DNA of 64,000 bases, taken from positions 36,423,914-36,487,913 of the forward strand of contig NC_090259.1 of the NCBI RefSeq assembly GCF_037325665.1. The letters run 5' to 3'. The DNA is from Littorina saxatilis. Taxonomy: Eukaryota; Mollusca; Gastropoda; Littorinimorpha; Littorinidae. Positions within the stretch are counted from its first letter, which is position 1, and each line of letters starts with the position of its first letter. Below, one piece after another: positions 10,825-20,727 of the stretch. The position numbers were made by a program, and so were the translations under genes. The notes beneath the pieces are model-generated. The model did not search any database. It was not told where the DNA came from and saw nothing but the letters and a program-made list of their open reading frames with translations.

Positions 10825-11335
10825 ACCATGCTTGCCTTTCACACTTGTAGAAAACTGGGTCTGTATCATTTTAAGATAAAGCAAGGACTTGGTTTAGATT
10901 TTGTTCTGACATGTTAGATAGTGCCTATATTGCTTTGTTTCCATCTGACTATGACTGCCTACATGTTATCCCTTCATCTGTCCCTCAATTTGATTGTCCG
11001 TCTGGCTGTCTGTCCATCTGACTGTCCATCTGACCGTCCGTCTGGCTGGTTGTCCGTCTGCTGTCTGTCTATATGACTGGCTGTCTGTCCATTTGTCTGT
11101 CTATCTGACTGGTTGTCTGTCCATCTGACTGTCCGTCCGTCTGGCTGTCCCTGCACACCGGGGAAACCTAAAACTTTAATGTGCGGTCACCTCCAAAACC
11201 ATGTTTCATACTTTAACCAGGCTGTCCATGATGTTGGATCTAGTCTGTTTGCATTCTTGTCAGCTGAATTTTCCTCTCAGCATTAATATTGACAGTTCTG
11301 GCTCTCCACTACTTGAACCTTTTGTTTTTCAACAG

Positions 11336-11481
11336 GGTGTCACACAGTGCCAGAGAGGACCATGAAACCAGGATAGCCCAAGGGTCAGCAGAGAGACATG
11401 AAAGCCGAGGACGAAAGAGGAAGAGAGTAAAGAGGCCGTTCGAGTCTTCACCGATTCTTCATACTCACCACCGCCATCTAG
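11336..11481 (+). pseudogene. Exon-like basic cassette, copy 4
   Basis: A 146-base copy with conserved splice-like borders (TTTTTCAACAG and CTAG|GTTAGC). The frame VSHSAREDHETRIAQGSAER is open, but its Ser-rich tail is out of frame relative to copy 2. It is followed directly by the large AGGTCTGTG minisatellite. Confidence 0.4.
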
Positions 11482-11529
11482 GTTAGCCTTATCTTCATTG
11501 TCTGTTTGTGTCTGGATTCAGCTTCATCA

Positions 11530-11716
11530 TTACCCAGGTCTGTGTTTCCCCAGGTCTATGTTTCTCCAGGTCCGTTTCTAAGGTCTGTGTTCCCCCAGGT
11601 CTGTGTTTCCCTAGGTCTGTGTCCCCCCAGGTCTATGTTTCCCCAGGTCTGTTTCTCAGGTCTGTGTTCCCCCAGGTCTGTGTTCCCCCAGGTCTGTTCC
11701 TCAGGTCTGTGTTCCC
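11530..11716 (+). repeat. AGGTCTGTGTTCCCCC minisatellite, block 1
   Basis: Alternating 17-base (AGGTCTGTGTTCCCCC plus one base) and 14-base (AGGTCTGTTCCTC-type) units. Unit lengths not divisible by three keep all three frames open; the apparent proteins are artefacts. Confidence 0.85.
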
Positions 11717-12481
11717 AGACCTGCCTACCCTTACGATTTGGGCGTAACTTACTTCGAATGTTAACCCAAACTATGCCACCACGCTTTCCAGAATGGAAGT
11801 CCGATTTTTAAGAATCCAAAAGTATGATTTTTTGCATCTTATCTTGAAGTAAATCCGATCAGTATAGTTGCTTTCGCAGAGCTTGAGTTTGTGCCTGCGC
11901 GAGATCATTTAGGCAATATCCGGTCATTTCCGGTCTGTTCAGCCACAAACAAGATAGACGCTGCCGGTCGCATTACAATGAATTAGCGACGCGTGGAAAA
12001 TCTGAGTCCCCACGAGACAGACGAGTCTGACGAGGAAGCTTGTCACAGTGGTGGTAAAAGGATTGCTGTGAGAAAGAAGACAGCCATTCAACAGAAATAC
12101 AAAGGCAGCTAAATGAAATCGTGGCCATGCCTAGGACCTTAATCAAAAGGACCAAAGCACGTCTTGTGTTCCCTTTGCCACAGTGACTTTTCGTGTGCAC
12201 ACATTGGAAAATATGACTGTGCATAGCACATCGGGACAAATTATCACAAGGATGCAGTACAGAGAGCTCATAGAAACAAAAAGACGTTCAAATTACCTGT
12301 TTCTTCATCAGGAAGTTGAGTGATACAGTAACAAAACTGGAGGGAGAAATTATCCGAGCAGAAGACTTAGTGTCAATGTGCAAAATGATTGCTGAATGGA
12401 ACCTGATTACACTTTCTTCCAACAGATTACTCTTTTTGGCTTGACTCATTACACCTTGTAATTTTGGGGGTAGGCAGGTCT
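11717..12481. mobile_element. hAT-like non-autonomous element with BED-type remnant
   Basis: The ends are inverted repeats AGACCTGCCTACCC / GGGTAGGCAGGTCT. The eight bases GTGTTCCC flank both sides (11,709-11,716 and 12,482-12,489), although the host minisatellite makes that duplication ambiguous. Around 12,140-12,290 a plus-strand frame resembles a BED/C2H2-like zinc finger (VLCSLCHSDFSCAHIGKYDC ... H), as in many hAT-like transposases. No catalytic domain is left. The right half is duplicated at 14,673-15,681. Confidence 0.6.
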
Positions 12482-12962
12482 GTGTTCCCCCAGGTCTGTT
12501 CCTCAGGTCTGTGTTTCCTCAGGTCTGTGTTCCCCCAAGTCTGTGTTTCCCCAGGTGTGTTCCTCAAGTCTGTGTTCCCCCAGGTCTGTTCCTCAGGTCT
12601 GTGTTCCCCCAGGTCTGTGTTCCCCCAGGTCTGTGTTCCTCGGGTCTGTTCCCCCAGGTCTGTGTTCCCCCAGGTCTGTGTTTCCCCAGGTCTGTTCCTC
12701 AGGTCTGTGTTCCCCCAAGTCTGTGTTTCCCCAGGTCTGTGTTCCCCCAGGTCTGTTCCTCAGGTCTGTGTTCTCCCAAGTCTGTGTTCCCCCAGGTTTG
12801 TTCCTCAGGTCTGTGTTCCCCCAAGTCTGTGTTTCCCCAGGTCTGTTCCCCCAGGTCTGTTTCTCAGGCCTGTGTTCCCCCAGGTCTGTTTCCCTATGTC
12901 TGTGTTCCCCAAGGTCTGTTTCTCAGGTCTGTGTTCCCCCAGGTCTGTGTTTCCCCAGGTCT
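12482..12962 (+). repeat. AGGTCTGTGTTCCCCC minisatellite, block 2
   Basis: About 30 units of 17 and 14 bases. Frames of 157 to 243 residues across it are translations of the repeat and continue into unrelated sequence. Confidence 0.9.
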
Positions 12963-14673
12963 GTCTTCTTCTTCTTGTCGTTCGCCAATGCTAAACTTGG
13001 AGTCCAGCTCTGGTAATGAAGCTGGTGGTCTTATGAAGAGCCTCCACAGGTCCATGCAGCTTCTCATGAAGGGGCACCGGCCTGGTCCAGATCTCTCTCC
13101 TCAGGGGCTGGAGATTCCTGCAGGATGTGGGCTGCATCCTGCTCTGCGTCTCCACAGGGACACATGGGGGAGGGCACGGCTCACAGTTTTTTGTGCAGGT
13201 GTTGTTGCATTCTGTTGTGCCCTGTTCTCAGACGAAAAATGACTACCTGTTCAGGTCTTGACAGTTGGTGGTAGCTGTCGTGCGTTGGGGGGGGGGGGGG
13301 GGGGGGGGGAGTTTAAGCAGAGACTTTATGATGGTTTTCATCTCTGTGGAGCTCACTGGGTTTTCTTCTTGTTCGTCCTCCGCACTCAGTTTGGCCATTT
13401 TATCCGCTTGTTCGTTCCCCTCTATCCCGCAGTGTGAGGGGACCCACTGCAATACAGTCTTCAGACACTTGATGTTATGAGTTGTAAGCTGAGGCAGTTT
13501 GTTGTTGTTGACTGCTTGCAGCACAGACAAGGCATCAGTCAGGAAGACAACTTGGGTGTCGGGATTGACCTTGCTGCTGATGGTATTGGCTGCGTGGATA
13601 AGCGCTTCTACCTCTGCTCTGTAGTTGGTGCAGTGGAGGCCAGTTGGTATAGCCTCTGCTTGCCACTCTCCACTGGGGTGTTGGATGTAGACACCAGCTC
13701 CTCCTCTCTTGACGGCATCTGTGGCGGACCCATCTGTAAAGACCCGCATCCATGCTTCTTGGGGGTATCTTTCGTCGAGCATGGCAAGTGTCAGGGCTTT
13801 CTTCTGCACATCGCTCTGTTCATCTTTTGTTGTGAGATGAGGAACTGTGGTCTGGATGGACACGTTTTCAAGGTTGTTTTTCCAGGGTGGTTCTTCAAGG
13901 GAGAAGTGTGATGGGTGAACCAGTTCAGGCATCTTTGCTTGGTGTTCTCTCTTCAGGGCCCGTGTCTCAGTTGCATAGCTTGATCTCTTTAGCCTGCCAG
14001 AAGAGAGCTGCTTTATCTTTGCATTCATTTGGTGGTCTGGAATGCACTGGTACTTGATGTCTTGTACCATCGCTTTGCATTCTCTTCTCTTGCTGAGTGG
14101 AGGTATGCCGGTCACCTGTTGCATCTTGTCTATTGGGGTTGTCTTCATAGCGCCTGTGATGATTCTCATCGCTTGATTTTGGACTATCTCTAGGGTTTGA
14201 AGGTGCGTCTTGGCTGCTGTCATCCAAGAGCTAGATCCGTACTCAAGGTGAGGTCGTACGGTCCCCTGGTACACTGTCTTGAGGATCTTTTCGTTTGCGC
14301 CCCATTGTGATCCTGCCAGTTTCCTCATGATGTTCAGTTTTCTTCTGGCTTTTGCTTCCGCATTCATGATGTGATGTTGCCATGTCATGCGTTTGTCATA
14401 TGTGACTCCGAGGTAAGTTTGCTGGTCTTCAAACTTCAGTGGCGTGTCACCCAACGTCAGTCTTCCAGGTTGTACTTTGGCGGAGAGTGTGAAGAGAGTA
14501 GCTGTTGTCTTGTCTCTGTTGATGGTTACACACCAGTTGTCTGTCCAAGCTGCAACTTTCTCGAGGGCAAGTTGCATCCTGTAGGTCGCAGTTGTAGCAT
14601 GCTCCTCAGTGCACCAGAGAACAAGGTCATCAGCATACAGTGCTGCATGGACTCTACTGGGCAACTCGGGCAT
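12963..14673 (-). mobile_element. LINE fragment, I-like group with RNase H, 5'-truncated
   Basis: The minus-strand frame 14,673-13,243 starts at the reverse transcriptase YADDLVLW box. It passes through the thumb region (QTYLGVTYDKRMTW, GTVRPHLEYGSSSW) and ends in an RNase H domain with its acidic residues (FTDGSATDA, YRAEVEALIHA, FLTDALSVLQA) and WVPSHCGIEGNEQADKMAKL. Downstream, 13,240-12,980 still shows the CPCG ... H ... C motif typical of the 3' end but with stops, and the element finishes in a GAA-type tail near 12,963. The 5' half (endonuclease, palm start) is missing. A poly-Pro run comes from a G tract at about 13,288-13,310. Confidence 0.85.
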
Positions 14674-15681
14674 TCAACAGAAATACAAAGGCAGCTAGCT
14701 AAATGAAATCGTGGCCATGCCTAGGACCTTAATCAAAAGGACCAAAGCACGTCTTGTGTTCCCTTTGCCACAGTGACTTTTCGTGTGCACACATTGGAAA
14801 ATATGACTGTGCATAGCCAGGGCCTAGCATTGTAAGCTGTTTGGCTTACTTTACGCCGAAATAACATCTCCAGTACGCGGAACTCGATTTGGTGTACGCC
14901 GAAATGCAAAAACCTGTTATTCCCAAACGGTAAACCCAAACAGTCCCAGCTTTCGTTTTGTGCGCTGTTCGGTTCAATTCTCAATCGGTTTGACAGTTTG
15001 CTTAAGCACGCACTTCCTGTGGCATCGCGCGACCATGCTTTGTGCCTGTGTTTTGTGGCTCTAGACTTGAAATAATGTCTCGAAGCGACATTGTTGAACG
15101 TGGTCAGCCATTCAGTGACAAAGAATCTAGGTATTCCTGGAAGTGGGAATGGCACTTTCAGGCCAAATAACACAAGATTGTCAGTTTTCTTGTTTTCTGT
15201 CTGTGTTTTGCTTGTTGGTGAAGGCATAATTTAGTTGCTCAATCTTCTTGGGGGGGGGGGGGGGGGGGGGGTTCATTTTAGGTAACAAAATCTCAATTTA
15301 GTTTTCAAATTTTCTATTTTCAGAGTTTTTTTCTATTTCACCACTATATATTTATATTTCTTCTTTTTTTCCCCCCACCAGGGGCCAGATCCCCGCCTTT
15401 GTAAGCTGAACTCACTTTTTCCAATGCTAGGCCCTGATAGCACATCGGGACAAATTATCACAAGGATGCATTACAGAGAGCTCATAGAAACAAAAAGACG
15501 TTCAAATTACCTGTTTCTTTATCAGGAAGTTGAGTGATACAGTAACAAAACTGGAAGGAGAAATTATCCGAGCAGAAGACTTAGTGACAATGTGCGAAAT
15601 GATTGCCGAATGGAACCTGAATACACTTTCTTCCAACAGATTACTCTTTTTGGCTTGACTCATTACACCTTGTAATTTTGG
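14673..15681. mobile_element. Second, partial copy of the hAT-like element
   Basis: From ATTCAACAGAAATACAAAGG onward it matches 12,090-12,481 base for base with few changes. It contains the MITE 14,818-15,436, absent from the first copy, and ends at the same GGGTAGGCAGGTCT terminus. Its left half is replaced by the LINE. Confidence 0.75.
14818..15436. mobile_element. MITE with CAGGGCCTAGCATTG ends
   Basis: Terminal inverted repeats CAGGGCCTAGCATTG / CAATGCTAGGCCCTG flank 619 bases. The five bases ATAGC are present on both sides (14,813-14,817 and 15,437-15,441) and once at the matching empty site near 12,233. A poly-G tract lies at 15,250-15,271. No coding capacity. Confidence 0.8.
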
Positions 15682-16735
15682 GGGTAGGCAGGTCTGTGTT
15701 CCCCCAGGTCTGTTCCTCAGGTCTGTGTTTCCCCAGGTGTGTTCCTCAAGTCTGTGTTCCCCCAGGTCTGTTCCCCAGGTCTGTTCCTCAGGTCTGTGTT
15801 CCCCCAGGTCTGTGTTCCCGCAGGTCTGTGTTTCCCCAGGTCTGTTCCTCAGGTCTGTGTTCCCCCAAGTCTGTGTTTCCCCAGGTCTGTGTTCCCCCAG
15901 GTCTGTTCCTCAGGTCTGTGTTCTCCCAAGTCTGTGTTCCCCCAGGTTTGTTCCTCAGGTCTGTGTTCCCCCAAGTCTGTGTTTCCCCAGGTCTGTTTCT
16001 CAGGTCTGTGTTCCCCATGCATGTCTGTTTCCCTATGTCTGTGTTCCACAAGATCTGTTTCTCAGGTCTGTGTTCCCCCAGGTCTGTGTTCCCCCAGGTC
16101 TGTTCCCCCAGGTCTGTTTCTCAGGTCTGTGATCCCCCAGGTCTGTGTTCCCCCAGTTATGTTTCTCAGGTCTGTGTTCCACCAGGTCTGTTCCTCAGGT
16201 CTGTGTTTCGCCAGGTCTGTTCCCCAGGTCTGTGTTCCCCCAGGTCTGTTTCTCAGGTCTGTGATCCCCCAGGTCTGTGTTCCCCCAGTTATGTTTCTCA
16301 GGTCTGTGTTCCACCAGGTCTGTTCCCCAGGTCTGTGTTCCCCCAAGTCTGTGTTCCCCCTGGTGTGTTCTTCAGGTCTGTGTTCCTCCAGGTCTGTTCC
16401 TCAGGTCTGTGTTTCGCCAGGTCTGTTCGCCAGGTCTGTGTTCCCCCAGGTCTGTGTTCCCCCTGGTGTGTTCTTCAGGTCTGTGTTCCTCCAGGTCTGT
16501 TCCTCAGGTCTGTGTTCCTCCAGGTCTGTTCCCCAGGTCTGTGTTCCCCCAAGTCTGTGTTCCCCCTGGTGTGTTCTTCAGGTCTGTGTTCCTCCAGGTC
16601 TGTTCCTCAGGTCTGTGTTTCGCCAGGTCTGTTCCCCAGGTCTGTGTTCCCCCAGGTCTGTGTTCCCCCTGGTGTGTTCTTCAGGTCTGTGTTCCTCCAG
16701 GTCTGTTCCTCAGGTTAGTCATCCCCCAGATCTCT
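15682..16735 (+). repeat. AGGTCTGTGTTCCCCC minisatellite, block 3
   Basis: The longest block, about 1 kb, made of the same 14- and 17-base units with higher-order repetition (for example the GTGTTCCCCCTGGTGTGTTC variant recurs about every 120 bases in the right half). Open frames of about 350 residues are artefacts. Confidence 0.9.
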
Positions 16736-17136
16736 GTTCCCTGAGGTCTAATTTCCTCTGTGTCTCTCTTTCCCAAGGTCTATATACTAATAAATAATGT
16801 TATGTGTGTGTGTGTGGTTTTTTTTTAATGATTAATGTGTCCATCACCTTCGCAATATACTCTCACTCTCTCTTTCTCTCTCTGTTTTTTCCCTCTATGT
16901 CACTCAAACTTTGCTTGCAACAACTGCATTTTTGAATATAATTCTTCCTGTCCAATTGTTGTGAGTAAGATTATGTTGTCTCACACTCTTACCCTAACCT
17001 TTGTGGGATGTTGTATTCTGCAGATTCAGGATGCCGATCATCTCTTTGCCAGCCAAAGCAAGTCCTTTCAAGTGACCATTCAAGTGACCATTCAAGTGTT
17101 CAGTTTCCTGCTCTACTCAAAGAGGCACTGTCAGGT

Positions 17137-17169
<33 letters not shown>

Positions 17170-17170
17170 C
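17137..17170. repeat. Poly-G tract
   Basis: More than 30 consecutive G with a single interruption, next to the inverted first-exon repeat. G-quadruplex-prone and hard to sequence, so the length is uncertain. Confidence 0.85.
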
Positions 17171-17234
17171 GGAGATAAATGCAAAAAACATTGTTGTATT
17201 TTTTGCCAACAAGTCAATGTAAAAATGTCTACCC

Positions 17235-17585
17235 ACCTTGAATGAGTTCACAAAGAAGAGCCAGAGGTAGCTCAGATTTTGGCAGTGAAAAAAGAAACTT
17301 GCTTCGCCGACAAGCTTACCTTGGATCCACGAGTCGTCGCCATCTTGAAACTGCAACTCGTCAGTAACTAGAGTTATCTGTCCTTGGGCTGTGTGTTTCG
17401 GCAAGTCGGAAACTTTTTCACACGCTTTGGTGTGTGAACTAATATACACACAAAATTGACAAAAGTGCACAAAAAGGTTCCAGCCTTGAAAACTTCTAAG
17501 AACCCTCATTTGACACTTTTCTGCTAGAAACAGTAGTAAAAAAGTGGGTCCCTATTTCATAAACCGACTTTTTTTTTAAACAGTT
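17235..17585 (-). repeat. Dispersed repeat with candidate first exon (copy 2)
   Basis: This is the inverse copy of 3,555-3,870. The eight-codon stretch from 17,343 down to 17,320 reads MATTRGSK and ends at the same GTAAGC donor. The surrounding non-coding sequence is alike over roughly 300 bases, so this is a duplicated block rather than a chance match. Confidence 0.4.
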
Positions 17586-18162
17586 TTTTGAAAAGGTAAT
17601 TGGAAAAATGAAAGACGATGACATTTTCAGATTCGCTTCTCTTAAAGGCTGCCCTTTACGTAGCGTTCATTAATTAATTCCTATCCTAGAGAGAGAGGAC
17701 GATTAAAGATAGAGAGAGGGAGAGAGGGAGGGGAGGGAGAGAGAGGATGGGGAGAGAGGATAGAGAAAGAGAGAAAGTGTGCAAATGCCAGTTGACGGAG
17801 AGAATTATAGCTAAATTATAATTGATTGAAAATATTGTACATTTTCGAAGATTGTCCATGTTAAACGAAAGAATGATATTATTATTATTTATAACCCATT
17901 ATGTTTACGTTTAAACTGTTCAGCTTCGCTCACAGTATCATACTCGTAGCGAGTCATATTGTAACTGAGGTTCAAAAGAAATAAAGAAAAAGAAAAAAAG
18001 AAAAAAAAAGTAGTAAAAAAAGTGGGTCCCTATTTCATAAACCGACTTTTTTTTTAAACAGTTTTTTGAAAAGGTAATTGGAAAAATGAAAGACGATGAC
18101 ATTTTCAGATTCGCTTCTCTTAAAGGCTGCCCTTTACGTAGCGTTCATTAATTAATTCCTAT
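17531..18162 (+). repeat. 153-bp direct repeat flanking a GA-rich spacer
   Basis: Bases 17,531-17,683 (from AGTAGTAAAAAAGTGGGTCC) recur at 18,009-18,162 almost identically. Between them lies a GA-rich tract (17,690-17,780) and a non-coding spacer. Confidence 0.8.
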
Positions 18163-18443
18163 TGTTTACATGTGCCAATAATGTTATAAAACTGTACCTA
18201 AGGGGATATAATAAAGATTGGCTGTAGCTTTCGAACACAGAAAAAATTATTGCAGTATTGCAAAGTGGTGTTGATAGTGTCGAATGTAAACGGAACAGTC
18301 TCAAAGTGAAAGTGGATGTTTTCCGGAAATTGCGAAGTTAACAAGAATACAGAAAAGCTCGCTTTCCTGCTTAGCACAATACGCTACCGCGCTAATCTGG
18401 CGTGTCAATATCACTACGTTTTGCACGTGGAAGGTGAGCGATT

Positions 18444-18810
18444 ACCCCCCGCGGGTTAGGGGGAAGAATTTACCCGATGCTCCCCATGTCGTAAGAGGCG
18501 ACTAACGGATTTTGTTTCTCCTTTTACCCTTGTTAAGTGTTTCTTGTATAAAATATTATATAGTCAATTTTTGTACAGAATTTAGTCAAGCAGTATGTAA
18601 AAAATGTTAAGTCCTTTGTACTGGAAACTTGAATTCTCCCAGTTAGGTAATATATTGTACTACGTTGCAAGCCCTTGGAGCAAATTTTTGATTAGTGCTT
18701 TTGTGAACAAGAAACAATTGACAAGTGGCTCTATCCCATCTTCCCCCTTTCCCCGTCGCGAAATAACCCTTCGTGGTTGAAAACGACGTTAAACACCAAA
18801 TTAAGAAAGA
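18444..18810 (+). mobile_element. SINE-like retroposon, short form
   Basis: A 367-base insertion with a perfect 13-base duplication AAGGTGAGCGATT (18,431-18,443 and 18,811-18,823). It begins ACCCCCCGCGGGTTAGGGGG, includes TGTCGTAAGAGGCGACTAAC and ends ACGTTAAACACCAAATTAAG plus an AAAG tail. It lacks the CT-rich insert of the long form. Confidence 0.8.
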
Positions 18811-19059
18811 AAGGTGAGCGATTTCCTTCACGCGGGGATTGACGAAGCTGTACTGTCTGTGTTGACAGTCTAAAATAGCCTAAGTCCTGGAGAACTGTTG
18901 CTAAACATAGCAATAAACTTTATAAAGAATTAATTATTTCTCGTAATTGGTAAGGACTTCAAACCCAAAACTTTGCAGGAAGCTTAATTTATACATCCCC
19001 GCAACGATGGGAAAAGCCCTGGAAGTAATTAAAATTATTAAATAGGACTATGTCAGCCT

Positions 19060-19960
19060 TTAAAGTATGGGGAAAGACTGTTCTCAAGAAGACACATTGA
19101 TAAGTTGCAGACTCCCCGAACTTGGAAGACTTTCTAAGATATTGAGGGATACGTCTGGAATGATAATTAGTACTATCAACCAGGCTATAGCATGGTTACA
19201 CTTGGTCACAAACAGGAGTGTACTCCGAATGATATGGTTTTTGGAGACACTGGAAGATATTCAATGTTTTTAAATTGCTATATGTGTGTGTTACAATATT
19301 GGTTGAAAATAACAATAATGAATGAAAACAGGATACCAAGAAAAGCGTATAATATGCTCTTGAAGTTGGATGAAAAGGATTAAACAAATTGGGCCACCAA
19401 TGTTCACCTGGGTTTGTATAGATTTGGATTTGTATGGGAAAACCCAGGAGTTCAGTCAATCCCTGTATTTGTTCAAACATGTAGGCAATGGTTAATTGAT
19501 TGCAATGTCAAAATTGGTCCAGCCGCAAGACCCTTGCAAGTTTTCGAATGGGATTAGCAGTTACAGAGCCAAATAAGCACAGCAATGACAAAACTAAATT
19601 AACTACGGCATTTTTCTGTCCTTTTTGTAAAACATGTATTGAAAGTGATGTGCATTTTGTATTTGTATGCCTAGCGTATGAAGATTTGCGTGCAGAGTTG
19701 ATTGCAGCAAAATAATACAGGATACCATGTATGTTTCGATTGTCAACACTTGTACAGTCACAGAACCCTGCACATGTTAGAAAACTGGCCATTTTTTATT
19801 TGAAAGCCAAAAACACAAAAAGAAGTTGTATTTGGTTAAGTTGATGGTATTGTAATACGTTTTGTCCAGGAAAACTATGTCAGTTTTTCATTACATGACA
19901 ACATTTGTTTTATTGATCACACGTTCATATTTTTTGCAAGAGCGTATATATAGTTATCGT
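19060..19960 (+). mobile_element. Degraded LINE 3' region
   Basis: Plus-strand fragments in shifting frames resemble the C-terminal part of a molluscan non-LTR reverse transcriptase: NDMVFGDTGRYSMFLNCY, ENRIPRKAYNMLLKLDEKD, GFVWENPGVQSIPVFVQTCR and a CPFCKTCIESDVHFVFVCLA zinc-binding motif. There are several stops and frame changes. It is an old copy, flanked on the right by a SINE. Confidence 0.65.
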
Positions 19961-20072
19961 ATGTTAAAATGGTATGTGAATATGCGGATGATTGGGGAAC
20001 AAATGCAGCGGACATGCATGTGAAATTCATGAAGAAGTGTCAGATATGCATGCACATGTGACTAACCCAGTA

Positions 20073-20714
20073 CCCCCCGCGGGTTAGGGGGAGTCCCATA
20101 TTGGTTGGGACTAGAAAGAATTTACCCGATGCTACCCAGCATGTCGTAAGAGGCGACTAACGGTTCTGTTTCTTCTCTTCTTTTGTCTTATTTCTGCCTT
20201 ACCAGTCCTTTCACCTATATTTCCTTCCAAGAAAACTCTCCCTACTATTCCCTGCAGTTTTCCAATTCTTTTCTTGTTGTCTTATTTCTACCTGACTGGA
20301 TCCATCACCTTTATTTCACTTACCAAAAGTCTTCTTTTCCACATCCTTATTTCTCTGCACCCCGCATGTCGTATGAGGCGACTAACGGATTCTGTTTCTC
20401 CTTTAACCCTTGTTGAGTGGTTCTTGTATAGAATATAGTCAATGTTTGTAAAGATTTTAGTCAAGCAGTATGTAAGAAATGTTTAGTCCTTTGTACTGGA
20501 AACTTGCATTCTCCCAGTAAGGTCATATATTGTACTACGTTGCAAGCCCCTGGAGCAATTTTTTTGATTAGTGCTTCTGTGAACAAGAAACACTTAACAA
20601 GCGGCTCTATCCCATCTCCCCCCTTTCCCCTATCCCATCTCCCCCTTTCCCTCGTCGCGATATAACCTTCGTGGTTGAAAACGACGTTAAACACCAAATA
20701 AAGAAAGAAAGAAA
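20073..20714 (+). mobile_element. SINE-like retroposon, long form
   Basis: A 642-base insertion with a perfect 13-base duplication GACTAACCCAGTA (20,060-20,072 and 20,715-20,727). It has the same 5' start (CCCCCCGCGGGTTAGGGGG) and 3' end as the short form, plus a CT-rich insert. The GTCGTAAGAGGCGACTAACG motif is present twice, once on each side of the insert, which suggests that an internal duplication created the long form. Confidence 0.85.
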
Positions 20715-20727
20715 GACTAACCCAGTA

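Noticed and set aside
12464-13242. Three overlapping Cys/Pro/Val-rich frames of 157-243 residues
   Set aside because: They translate the 14/17-base AGGTCTGTG minisatellite in all three frames and run on into LINE sequence; unit lengths not divisible by three keep every frame open.
15678-16797. Two frames of about 350 residues, plus antisense frames rich in Thr/Asn/Gly
   Set aside because: Same minisatellite; sense and antisense are both open, and there is no codon-level conservation or start context.
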